Part shown: piece after piece, positions 1-10,276 of the stretch
Position numbering within the stretch: position 1 is the stretch's first letter
Layout: the number at the start of each line of letters is the position of its first letter
Assembly: GCA_932294295.1 (NCBI GenBank)
Contig: OW028580.1
Location: 38,264,836-38,328,835, forward strand
Direction: 5' to 3'
Length of the DNA: 64,000 nt
From: Alitta virens
Lineage: Eukaryota > Annelida > Polychaeta > Phyllodocida > Nereididae
The notes under the pieces: generated by a model
The model's input: only the letters and a program-made list of their open reading frames with translations
Told to the model about the DNA's origin: nothing
Database searches by the model: none
Translations under genes and position numbers: made by a program

Positions 1-704
1 TCATGAATTTTTCTTGAGGAATAGTCATAACTGTTGACATTATAAACTCATATTTTTTTCTTTTAAACACAACTTTTGAAAATTCAGAACTATAGTTGCA
101 GGGAAGAGGTAATTAAGTTTTTTCTCTCAACCTTTTCAAACAGCTGTAAACTGATAAAAACTGCCATTTCCTCCAAATGACGGAGCCAAAAGAGACATTT
201 CCAATCTGAGCTGATCCAGATTATTGGTCGAAGTACAGGAAGGTAAATTAGGATACAGAAAAAAGATAGAAACTGCCCCCAAAATAGTTAAGAACGTTGA
301 GTTCAATGTTTAAAGTAGCATTGATCAAGTCATTAACTTTCTGCAGTGATTAGATTCTTAATCTTTTTTGCCAAATGCCTCTCTCCTGTGGCTATTTCTT
401 AACTTAAAATAGGCACTAATGGGAGCTACTGTGCATGGTTTCAGTTTGTAATCAGCACATTCGTTCCACACACAAAACTGTAATATGATAGCTGTTCATG
501 TGTGCATTTCTCAAACTGATGTTCATGATTTGATTGTAAAACACAGCACTTACTATCAGATCAGCATCATACACTGAAGTCTACAACCAAATATTAGTGT
601 TAAATACATCGTAAATTTCTACCCCCACAAAATACTTCCGCATATGACCAGTAACTTAACTTTAAAGCACTGTATTTAAAATGACATTTATAGATTGAAC
701 TCAC

Positions 705-778
705 TGTAAACAGGTGCATTATTAGTGCAGTTGCTGTTTTCCCATACAAGTTATCAAGATGATAAAGAGCACCTTTGG
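705..778 (-). other. Exon-like 74-base segment in M1
   Basis: On the minus strand this segment follows an AG after a T-rich stretch and is followed by GTGAGT, a good splice donor. One frame reads AKGALYHLDNLYGKTATALI and continues open. The same bounds and frame recur at 37,497-37,570, 15,541-15,614 and, inverted, 57,939-58,012. Module M2 carries a diverged relative (about 12,140 and equivalents) reading A-T-K-G-D-V-Y-H-I-D-S-L-Y-E-K. No family is recognised. It may be a real exon of a duplicated gene or a chance reading of a conserved repeat. Confidence 0.25.
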
Positions 779-800
779 CTGCGTACAAAATAAAGTACAA

Positions 801-1045
801 GAATTAGCTGCTTGTCTCATCAAGGGTGCTACAAGTAGAGCAAAGGGTTGCAAGGTTATCTGGTCCGTCCAGAGTTGTGATTACCCTGATGACGGGGCAT
901 ATCATCCCACGCTGTGATTAGCACAACTTAAGCAGGATCTGCTACTTTGCTTAAAGTTCACTTTGCTCTTTATGTGCTTGGCTCAAAGGAATTTGGGAAG
1001 CAGGTGCGAAGATCTAACGTTCCCAACCTGCCATTTTTGTTATGT
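801..1045. repeat. Repeat C, copy 1 (about 240 bp)
   Basis: Begins near TTAGCTGCTT and ends near CCTGCCATTTTTGTTA. Eight copies occur in the window, in both M1 and M2 modules: 801, 6,397, 12,211, 15,637, 20,736, 37,593 and, inverted, 57,673 and 61,153. It is the shared piece at which M1- and M2-type units are joined differently. Confidence 0.85.
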
Positions 1046-1386
1046 TTATCATAGGAACAGTGATAGATGTGAGATCTTCGCAAAACAACCCTTGGTTATA
1101 TTCTGTTAGCGCTAGACAACATAATTTAGGTATAACATGTATGTTGTTTATAGCCACATGATGCACAGGCACTTCAAACTTTACTAAGCTTGATTTGAAA
1201 ACTTTCATGTGTTAACATTATTAAACACAACTTGGTGGCAATCCTTACTATAAAGAATTATGTTTTCAGACAAAATGATTGTTTTTCTTAGTTTCCATTC
1301 AGTAGTTCTCTTAAAATCAGCAATTAAATTGTTTGTCCTTGTGCTATATTACATTGAATAATGGTAATTGTGAAATGTTAGCAGTT

Positions 1387-1572
1387 CTAAATCTTCACCT
1401 CTTTCTTTAGACATTTGCCAAATTACCTATTATACTCAGTGTCTATGCTGAGGCAAATAAAAGATCCCATCCATGGAATAAATGTGTAACATGGGTGGAC
1501 TCATCCTCTCTCTCACCTCATCAATCAACCCTCGATAGTGGCAAGAGCATGCCTTAGAGGGCTGCACTCCCC
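1387..1572 (+). repeat. SINE-like leader before ATCT array
   Basis: Carries GATAAATGTGTAACATGG-like sequence followed by a CT-rich stretch and CAATCAACCCTC, then runs straight into an ATCT array. The same leader precedes arrays at 12,951, 21,474, 38,580 and 40,261, and the inverted array near 60,604. This suggests the tetranucleotide arrays grew from the tail of a dispersed element. Confidence 0.55.
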
Positions 1573-1663
1573 ATATCTATCCAGCTATCTGTCTGTCTAT
1601 TTGTCTATCTATCAACCTATCTATCTATCTATCCTTCCATGCATCCATCCATCCATCCATCCG

Positions 1664-1696
<33 letters not shown>

Positions 1697-1753
1697 ATAT
1701 CTATCTATCTACCTATCTAAATATATATCTATTCATATTCATATTCATATTTG
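1573..1753. repeat. ATCT/ATCC microsatellite
   Basis: About 180 bases of ATCT with ATCC and GTCT variants, ending in repeated CATATT. The open frames across it (60 and 73 codons) are tyrosine-, leucine- and serine-rich translations of the repeat and are not genes. Confidence 0.95.
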
Positions 1754-2031
1754 TATCTACTCTAGGCATCACACACAAAGATAGGACAATCTATACAACT
1801 AGACCTTCAATTACCTTAGAGGGGAAAAAAACTCCATCTTTCCTTATGTCATTGTTATAGCCAACATCTTTTCAGATAGAATCTCTTTGAAGGTTCTTAG
1901 TCCACCTGACATTGGAATTTATCTGGCCTAAGGAAATGTATCATAGCTAAATTTTTTCCCATTAGAGTCATATACAATTCATGAATGTAGGGGATGCCAT
2001 TGTATCACAAATAACCCCATTGTATTGCAAA
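1754..2031. repeat. Conserved tail segment T, copy 1 (truncated)
   Basis: A well conserved block found after each ATCT array, including GTAGGGGATGCCATTGTATC. Other copies: 13,031-13,440, 21,556-21,960, 38,716-39,120, 40,421-40,820 and inverted 60,120-60,527. This copy stops abruptly after ATTGCAAATAG at 2,031, where the others continue with AGACACATCAC. Confidence 0.8.
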
Positions 2032-4134
2032 TAGCATATATATATTTTGCTCGTTTTTGCAATCCACGCACGTTCGTGTATATGCAATTTCTCGCTCATG
2101 GATATGTTTTTACTCGCACAACATTCGGGTATCTGCACTCCCTAACACTCGTGTATATAACATAACTGGCACCCGTGTACGTATAAGTACGCACATTCGT
2201 TAGTGTGAGTGATATACCACATGTAATTTTTTTGCCTGGTGTATGATTTCACTCATACACGAATCTGCGAGTTTTTGCAGGTGCATCAAAGCACACTTAC
2301 ACGCATGCTCGTTTTTACAGCTATGTCATATATGACACATTCACGAGAGTAAATTTATTCATTGAAATAATGTACTGGCAGTTTATGCACACCCAGCATT
2401 CGTGTATATGGATAACGATTCACTGCATTGGGCAGAGCAAATACTCTTTCAAGATGCCCTGCATGGGTGCATTATAACTAAATTCATTGCAAAAAGACTC
2501 AATCATCATAAGCAAATTATCTAATTTTATTCCTGTATTTTTTTGTTTTAATCAATATAGTTGATAAGAATATTGCAAATGAACTAATCAGAAAAAAACC
2601 GCATTGTTCTATCATGTATAGAAGCCAAGTAATTGCCAGTTGAATTTTAGCACTCCTTTAACATCTTCAGGTGAGTTAAAGACGAACGTCTTTAAGTTAA
2701 AGAAAGTCAGGTGAGAAGGCTAAGGGAAAAAATTAGCAGTTTCTGAATATAGGCCGAGGCCAAAGGTCTAGGCAAATGCAAAAAGTGTTTCTCACAGACG
2801 CGAGAAAAATGTTATAGGCCAAGGCCAAAGGTCTAGGCAAAGGCAAAAAAGTGTTTCTCACAGATGCGAGAAAAATGTAGCCTTGCCTAATATTTAATTG
2901 TGATTGTTTTTTGGATGGGGTGCAATATTCTTAAATGTACATTGAAGTAAGATATAAAATAAGTTTATGAAATTTTTATCAACAACACACGTGGGGCAAG
3001 ATGTGATGACATACTATACTTGAATAGCGCCAGCATGTACGTTATCAGCACTAATCCTTTCAACCCCATTTTTGTTTTAAGTTGGTCATTGCATCATCAG
3101 AGAGCTTGTATTGAATCACATGAATAGTCAAATCATGCTGTCTAAACCCGAACCATTTGGCCTAAATTATTTGATGTTTCACCCCTTTTTTTAGAAACAA
3201 TACAATGTATTGTCCATTTTTCTAACCTATTTGTTTTTTTTATTTGTTCAAACAGTACAGTTGCATAGCTTACTTATGGAACGATAAATCATAAAACTGA
3301 TATTTCTCAGAGGAAAAAGAGTGGAAATTGTATCAAATAGGTGCAGGAAAGTGCCTACCAAGTACACACCTTCTAAATAGATCTAAATTTGACAGTATTT
3401 TTTTGTGTCCTGCTAAAGAAAATTAATTAAGACATATATAATGTTTTAAATTTTATTTTGCACAGATTTTATAAAGTTGTGGGTTATGTCACACTGACGT
3501 GCATTAAATATGCTTGTAATTGCCCCTAATCCCTTACACATGTGCTAGTTAATTGTTGCATATACACACATGTGAATAACATGCGAGATATTTCAATGCA
3601 AATAGCTCCACTCGTGGCAATTAATCAAACACGCACCATGCAGGAGATCTGCGCATTGGCGCGTCCATCATAATGAACACGGGTGCGTGGTATGACATAA
3701 GTTGCATATACACGAATTGCGCGTGCGAGCAATACAACATTCACGCATGCGTGTATATGTCAGAAAGTACATATTACAGATAATAATGTGCGTGTATATG
3801 CAAGCTATAGCAGTTGTGTACATGCTAAATATGACAAAGTATATAGCTCGAAATAAATGATTCTTCTTCTAGACCTGATTATGTTTTGCAGCAGCACAAA
3901 AACACAAGCAATGAGATATCTTTAGTGACAGACATCCTAAAAAGGATCCCACCGCATAGCCCTTACACATGGAAACAAGTGTGGCTTTTTTACCTGTTCT
4001 TTCCGTGTAAATGGAGTATGAAGCAACTATTCTAGTAGTTTGGGATAGATACAGATGTTGTTTTGTTTACTTAGTCACAAAATAGCCCAGGGTAGGCTAA
4101 TAATTTGTGTTATTTGAAAATGAATTTAGACAAA
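2032..4134. other. Single-copy insert with CpG-motif clusters
   Basis: This 2.1-kb stretch separates tail T from block B and has no other copy in the window. Two clusters, about 2,040-2,420 and 3,480-3,850, are dense in variants of TTCGTGTATATGCAA in both orientations; forms at 2,074 and about 3,703 are inverted to each other. The middle holds a tandem duplication of a roughly 70-base segment (about 2,745-2,880, with GGCCAAAGGTCTAGGC). No open frame of note. It could be an unclassified transposon with subterminal repeats; no convincing ends or target duplication were found. Confidence 0.5.
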
Positions 4135-5339
4135 CATTTTTATTGTATGCATATTACACTGTATTTTGAGCCATTTGGTAAATATACAATTTCCATTAAT
4201 TCTATGAAATTTGTTAATATGATTGGAACTTACTTATTTGAAAATAAAAACCAACGTAAATAAATGTTATACTGCACCATGTGACCTTTTCTATTGTTCA
4301 CAGGAGGGATATAACCAACAAAAATGCTAGTTAACTCCCTCCTGAGTCCAAACTGTACTTTAATTGCTTAATAACACCAGTTAAACAAATAAAAAAAAAT
4401 TAGCAAATATGTCTAGTGGAGTATAAGTTAGTTATATCTGTCATAGTCGGGAGTTAACTAACATTTTGTTGGTTATCTTCTACCTTCGGTGTCGGGATAT
4501 AACAAACAAAAATGTTAGTTAACTCCCTCCTATTCGGGATATAACTATTACTTAAAGGTGTTTGGTAGAAGCAACACATACTTGGTGTAACAGATTTTGC
4601 ATTCTGCTATCTATATCACAAATGGATCATAATAAACTGCAAATATGTACTCATAATTATACATTTAATTTATTTTACCGAAAGTAACTGAAGGTTTCAC
4701 AACAGGGGCTTTCAGTATAATTGTAAAAGTTTTGACCAGGAAAATATGATGAAGTCACTACAGAACTGCATGATAGCCTACATTAAGCCTGTAGTCTGTC
4801 TTAAGTCACCTTAAATCCCACGGCCACGGAAGTCCAGGCATCAAGACATTTATTTTGATATGATGGCTTTTACAGTAATGAATGCCAACTTTTAAGCCTA
4901 TGTCAAAAAGTCTGTGATTGGGGTTTCGTGTCCCAGTTTGGATTTGAGTCCCGAAATAAGATGTAATTATTAATTACCATATCATTTTGACAATATTGTA
5001 ACACAAGCAAATTTGACTGCAGAGTAGTACTTATCATTTCCTTTAAGAATCACTTCCAGAAATTCCTTGATGAAAGTGGTGATTTCATTTGAAAAATGTC
5101 TCATTCGAGATGGTTTTGTAAGTCAACTAAATGAAATCATGGAAGTATATGATATCATATTTCAATGTACTTTATAGATTGCATATATTGCTGAACAAGG
5201 ATGTGAAATAAATATGAAATTTTATATTAATTCAATTCATAATCCTCTTTCATACATCAAAAGCTCTTTCTTATTTAATTCAAGAATAATCCGAGTGCCT
5301 GTAATTTTCAACAGATGATATCCTAGTAAGATGGTTAAA
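4135..5339. repeat. Block B, copy 1 (unit U1)
   Basis: Homologous to 10,277-11,280, 18,710-19,680 and inverted 62,441-63,440. It starts around GAGCCATTTGGTAAATATAC, includes the inverted-repeat cluster and continues with a long non-coding stretch. Within it, the reverse strand of about 5,015-5,120 holds a short ATG frame that begins MRHFSNEITTF and is preserved in all four copies, but no family is recognised. Confidence 0.8.
4303..4530. repeat. Three-arm inverted-repeat cluster (MITE-like)
   Basis: A roughly 37-base motif beginning GGGATATAACCAACAAA and ending GTTAACTCCCTCC occurs at 4,303-4,342, inverted at 4,449-4,479, and direct again at 4,494-4,530. The first two arms could be terminal inverted repeats of a small non-autonomous element. 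A second three-arm version lies at 29,548-29,783; single-arm versions are at 10,418, 18,845 and 63,251. Confidence 0.7.
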
Positions 5340-6396
5340 ACTTTTACAACCAAAACACTTTGGAAATTCAGAACTGTAATTGCTGGCGAAAAGTAATTTC
5401 CGCTACTCTCTAGACAGCCGTAAGCTGATCAAAAATTGCCTTTTCCTCCAATGACGGAGCTAAAAAGGACATTTCCAATCTTAAAGTACAGGAAGGTAAA
5501 TTAGGATACAGAAGAAACTGCCCCAGAAATAGCTAAGAACGTTGAGTTCAATGATAAAGTAGCCTTGATAAATTCATTAACTTGCTGTAATGATTAGATT
5601 CTTAATCTTTTTTGCCAAATGTCTCTCTCCTGCGGCTATTTCTTAAAGTTCCTTTATTTAGCATACTAGGTTAATTGTTAGACAAACCAATACTACTTGT
5701 GATATTTTTTCCCATTACATTCTCATTTGTGCACAGCAATTTCATTTTAAGGTACAATAAATAATATAAATAGACATGTAAAAAACCTAGTGATGACGTC
5801 ACAACACCAACAATAGGTGATGATATCATTTTCATTGCGTTTCCAATGTTTTGGTCTGGATTTACTCTCAATGTGTGATTTAATTTTAGTAAAATATTTG
5901 ATAATAGTTAGTTCACACAAATTTAGTGTGCCTTGATAAATAAAGGGAATTTTCAACTATTTGAAAGATTGTTAGAAAATTGCAAATTTGACAGACAGTG
6001 CAGCTTTAACTTAAAAGAGACACTAATGGGAGTTACTGTGTTGGATGGAAGATGGTCGAGATTTGGATGTCGACTAATAATTATGCAAAGCATAAAAAAT
6101 GACACAGGATCTGAGCACACAAAACATTGCTTGATTTTTCAATAACAGGCCAACATAAGAAAGACAATGTTAGCTCTATTATGAAGTTATGGTACAAGGA
6201 AATAGCCACTCGAAGAGTATTGACATACATGCATACATGCAGTATTCATTTAGATTAAACTGCTACACTTTCTTAAATTCAATTTGCTGTACACAGAAGT
6301 ATCATTAGTGTTGGATCTAATGATAGTTACACTTTTCTCATACAAACTATCAATATGATAAACATCACCCTTGGCTGCGTACAATATAAAGTACAA
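5340..6396 (-). repeat. Module M2, copy 1
   Basis: Homologous to 11,281-12,210, 19,681-20,735 and inverted 61,396-62,440, and distantly to M1 (shared order of GAAATTCAGAACT, CCAATGACGGAGC and AGGTAAATTAGGATACAG landmarks). On the minus strand, 5,756-5,871 reads as an open tail ending in a hydrophobic stretch (PIVGVVTSSLGF and following) before a stop. It could be a remnant terminal exon with one membrane segment; no family is recognised. Confidence 0.75.
5794..5801. promoter_or_regulatory. CRE-like palindrome TGACGTCA
   Basis: Perfect 8-base palindrome inside M2. Also intact at 11,606-11,613, but changed to TGATGTCA in U3 (about 20,124) and to its complement form in the right arm (about 62,000). 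A CREB/ATF site is possible; with no gene attached it may be chance. Confidence 0.2.
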
Positions 6397-6638
6397 GAAT
6401 TAGCTGTTTATCTCATCAAGGGTGCTACAAGTAGAGCAGAGGGTTGCCAAGTTATCTGGTCTGTTCAGAGTTGTAATTACCCTGATGACAGGGCATATTA
6501 TCCCGCGCTGTGATTAGCACAACTTAAGCAGGATCTGCTACTTGCTTAAAGTTCACTTTGCTCTTTATGCGCTCAGCTCAAGGAATTTGGGAAGCAGGTG
6601 GGGATCTCTAAGGTTCTCAGCCTGCCATATTTGTTATG
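6397..6638. repeat. Repeat C, copy 2
   Basis: Here M2 runs into C and then directly into block D, skipping the roughly 3.4 kb that separate the first C from block D in unit U2 (12,451-15,880). The unit is therefore a recombinant or deleted version. Confidence 0.85.
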
Positions 6639-7469
6639 CTATTCATTGTTATGGTGTAGTGAGAGTGTAGAATATTTAATAGAAATGTTTGGGCACATTG
6701 TTCGAGCACAGGTTGAGTTAGCTACATAATAAAGTTATTCCCTACATCGATCTAAACACCATAATTCAATCAATATATAACCCAACTAAATTGTTGTTCT
6801 TAGATGAACTAAACTGTTGGGTGTCATTCGAATGTCAATTTATATCTAATATCATCGATCTCAATAATTTTGTCAGAAATAGCATGCCAGTTTATGTCAA
6901 CATCATGCCAACAATGGCTGTTGCCAACTACTGTTGGGCCCTTGTTGAGCCAAAGCGGCATATTATCTAAGAAATACTTTGCCATTGTAAGTCAAATTTT
7001 TTAACAAAGCATAAGTTGGGCAAAGGTGTTTAACTTCAATGACAGAGACTGCAAAGTGCATGAGCATTGAGCCTCCTTCCCCACACTGTAATAAAAAATA
7101 AGCTTCTAAGAGTAAGTTAAAGCTTTTTTGCCAGACTATGCATGCAAACTGACTTTTGTTTGATGACTGAAGTCCTCATTTTGGGTCATCCAACATGCTT
7201 CACAAACAATTTTTGGATGCTTGATATGGAGAATGTTTGTTGATCACCACAACACACATAGCAAGATTTGCATACCATTCTATCTGAATATATTACCTGC
7301 AAATATCGCTTATGGCAGAGTTAACGTCAATATAATGTCTCGACGCTAATGAAGCTTATAGTCAGCTTATACGACAATGCAAACGTAATGATAATATTAT
7401 ATGGTTTGGAGCTGGTCATGTAAGCTCATCAGACAATCCACCTTAATTATAGTTACGTGTATTTAATTT
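6639..7469. repeat. Block D, copy 1
   Basis: Homologous to 15,881-16,693 and inverted 56,860-57,672. No coding potential seen. It ends at 7,469, after which the other two copies carry a transposon relic instead of the following 650 bases. Confidence 0.85.
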
Positions 7470-8119
7470 TATGTCGTACTCCGTAATGTATAACAAGTAA
7501 TTTACTTTTATTCATTTTTATTATTTGTATGTATTTTCATCTTTTTCCGTTGTTTCTGTTGTGTCATTTGTCAGCAAAAAGCTTTGCAGCTTGTGTTATT
7601 TGTTTTATTGTATCACCCCCGACTTTAAATACAATTTTATCTTATTTTATCTTATCTTATCTTATCTTATGTTATCTTTTCTTTTTTTTTTTATCTTTTC
7701 TTATTCTTATGTTATGTTTTGTTATGTTATGTTATGTTATGTTATGTTATGTTATGTTATGTTATGTTATGTTATGTTATGTTATCTTATCTTATCTTAT
7801 CTTATCTTATCTTATCTTATCTTATCTTATCTCATCAAGCTTCAGACCAGTAGCACTGGGCCACACAATTAATTAATTATGATTTTACTTTTGAGATAAA
7901 ATTATATTCAATGCGTGACTTATCTCTCTAACTACAGTGCTTAGATGTAAGTAATGCATCATACATACTCTCACTTAGTGATTCAATTCACAACACTGTG
8001 TACAAATATAGTCACCAACCATCGCATGACTGGTAAACATAACACTTTATGGACTCTTTATGGTGATTGCTTCCCTTTCTGTATGATATCAGTATCCAAA
8101 CTTGTTAAACATAGTGACT
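7470..8119. other. Segment missing from the other two unit copies
   Basis: About 650 bases present only in U1. They contain the pentanucleotide array and some plain AT-rich DNA. In the U2 and inverted copies the interval is replaced by a 5'-truncated Tc1 relic whose 3' end sits exactly at the TA corresponding to 8,120-8,121. Confidence 0.7.
7641..7832. repeat. CTTAT/GTTAT pentanucleotide array
   Basis: A block of about 17 GTTAT-phase units flanked by CTTAT-phase units on both sides. Two overlapping 115-codon frames across it are repeat translations, not genes. Confidence 0.95.
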
Positions 8120-9086
8120 TATATGTTACTGACATGATATCCAGGGTAATACAATTAAGGTTAGTTGTCCTCTTCAGACAGGTGTTAATGTTTATTGACA
8201 GAACCATGTGTCCATGTTTATAATATGCATGGTCAAAAAGGGCAAACTTGAAAACTTTGGAAACTCAAAAAGTTTAGTTGATTATAATTAAAAAGGGATT
8301 ATTCCAAGAAAACCACAAGGTCGACATATACTTTTAATATACACCTTTCTGTAATTTGCCCTTTTGATACACACATCATTTAGAGGGCATGTAAATAAGT
8401 TGATAATACACCCTTTGTATATAAGGATGATATGGTGTTGGTAATCTTGAGTTTAACGGGTATTTTATTACCCCAGGGATATCTGTTTCACGAGAAAAGA
8501 TTTTTCTTAACCTAATATTACTTATCACAAGAACTTAAAAGGCAACAAACTGGTTGTTTTATCAGAGGCTTATATACTTAACAGCTTAATAGGGCATTAC
8601 CAAACATACTGAAAACTACATCATTTTTCTGTCATACTTATAACAGAAAATAAATTGGTGGAAAAATGCTTTTGCGAATGCGTACTTGATAAAATTTGTC
8701 ATTTCTGTATCCTCTTGTCTGTTTGCTTGCTTGTTTGTTGTTTGTTTGAATGGCCATATCGAACATGAGCAGTCTAATATATTATTTATTTTAAATATAT
8801 TTAAACAGGTACACAATTTCAGCAGTCAATGTCATTACAGCGCAAACCCATTTACAGACCACGTCATTATGAAGACGGCTTCACCATTAAAACCAGTATA
8901 TATCTGCAATAAGTAAGGACTCAGTAGCAAATTTTACTGTATTTGTGCACTGGAACATCTTTTTATTGCGGTAGCAGGAATCTATACAATCACAAGGTAT
9001 AATGACACTAGTAATATGGTCACCTTCTTCTGTGTACATAAATTTTATCTTGCAACCACGGGTGACATCAGAATGCACATTTTATT
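8120..9086. repeat. Block E, copy 1
   Basis: Homologous to 17,227-18,186 and inverted 55,374-56,326. Copy 1 keeps about 14 bases near 8,942-8,958 (around TGTGCACTGGAAC) that the other two lack. The plus strand at 8,686-8,916 has a 76-codon frame, preserved in all three copies with at most one residue change. It lacks recognisable domains and the antisense strand is also open, so coding is doubtful. Confidence 0.85.
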
Positions 9087-9400
9087 GGTCTTATTTGTGA
9101 GGTGGTCTTAATGGTGAAGTGGTATTAATGGTGAGATGTTCTGAGTGGTAAGGTGGTCTTAATTGTGAGGTGTCCTTAATAGTGAGGTGGCCTTAATAGT
9201 GAGGTGGTGTTAATGGTGATGTGGTCTTAATAGTGAGGTGGTCTTAATTGTGGGGTGGTCATAATTGTGAGGTGGTCTTAATTGTGAAGTGGTCTAAATT
9301 GTGAGGCGGTCTTAATTTAGAGGTGGTCTTAATGGTGAAGTGTTTTTAATGGTGAGGTGGTCTTACTGTGAGGTGACTTAATAGTGATGTGGTCTACAAG
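9087..9400. repeat. 16-bp minisatellite, GTGAGGTGGTCTTAAT type
   Basis: About 19 imperfect units. Other arrays: 18,187-18,322 (truncated), 55,065-55,373 (inverted) and a four-unit fragment at 34,922-34,990 (inverted). No coding frame. Confidence 0.9.
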
Positions 9401-9940
9401 TGGGATTCTCCTGTATTATACACAGCCCAAGGTGATTCAATTTCATCAATCAATCACCATCAATCACGGCTGGATCAAATTTTCGATCATGTTGGGTAAT
9501 TGTCATGGGATGTTGGCATTTCTGGAAAAATTGTTATTTGTTGGTGTACGCACTTTATATCAGAGTATTTGGATAGACATGTGTGGGATTGTAAAAAAGT
9601 ACAAATATTGGATGTATTCTACCTCAGCTTCGCACAGTATCACTAGCTTCGTCCAGTAAAACTGCATATTGGTCTCCTCACCATCCACTATCATATTGTA
9701 TGAATATAGATATATATCTAATCGTTTTCATGTTCACAGTGTAACAGATAACTTTATTGTGATCACATGAAATCTTTCTCACATTTGTTTCTCATGGTAC
9801 AAATGCATTGAAGTACAATTTCTACAAAGTGTATATGTGAATTCATCAATATTTACTCATACCTAAAATGTTAGAGCACCTTACCATTGGGCATTTCCAT
9901 AGTAGGTGTACAAAAGAGCTAATTGCTTTTTTCTTTTAGT
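9401..9940. repeat. Block F, copy 1
   Basis: Homologous to 54,748-55,064 (inverted), and its later part to the inverted stretch 52,860-53,092 and to 63,800-64,000. It holds GATTAGATATATATC at about 9,712-9,726 (reverse strand), the uninterrupted form of the site into which the full-length Tc1 transposon has inserted at 53,093. Confidence 0.8.
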
Positions 9941-10276
9941 TTACCTACGATTTTAGGGTTAATTTTTAATATAACACAAAATTCCCACAATGCGCAGCCG
10001 CAAATACATCAATTCTCTAACTAAAGCCATGTGGCGCCCCCTGTCTTGTATGGGCTTATCTTTGTCATTAGGCAATTAAGGAACTTGCACTGGCTCAATT
10101 ATTTGGCAGCTAGCCTTCTTCAGTTTCTTTCGGCTTGGAGCTGCATGAGCACCTTTTTCCTGAAATAAGATGTTAAGGTTTTTTTTCATTATGAGGTGCC
10201 CTCTAAATAAAATTATACCTATTACATGAGTAATTAGTTGTGATGGAAATTATGTGAAATCCTCAGAGTTTTTATG
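9941..10276 (-). repeat. 3' part of unit U2 start, with truncated exon-like segment
   Basis: Homologous to 18,323-18,709, to inverted 52,512-52,860 and to 63,441-63,810. On the minus strand 10,096-10,159 holds the first part of an exon-like segment described at 63,554. This copy lost 51 bases between two GGCT occurrences and with them the end of that segment. Confidence 0.75.

Larger units (their letters stand above)
62..1386 (-). repeat. Dispersed module M1, copy 1
   Basis: The block matches 36,764-38,110 almost throughout and matches 14,805-15,880 (and its inverted copy 57,673-58,748) over most of its length. Copies differ by substitutions and small deletions. It contains an exon-like 74-base segment (705-778) and the shared repeat C (801-1,045). 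Sense is assigned to the minus strand only because the exon-like segment reads that way. No transposon ends were found, so it is called a duplicated module rather than a mobile element. Confidence 0.85.

Noticed and set aside
801..1045. Repeat C as a C/D-box small nucleolar RNA because of TGATGAC
   Set aside because: No D box or terminal stem at the required place; the motif match alone is not informative.
7525..7876. Two overlapping 115-codon frames
   Set aside because: A five-base repeat without stop codons is open in several frames at once; no start context or domain.
8686..8916. 76-codon frame kept in three block E copies, and its 66-codon antisense partner
   Set aside because: Preservation is explained by recent duplication; both strands are equally preserved and neither has a domain.
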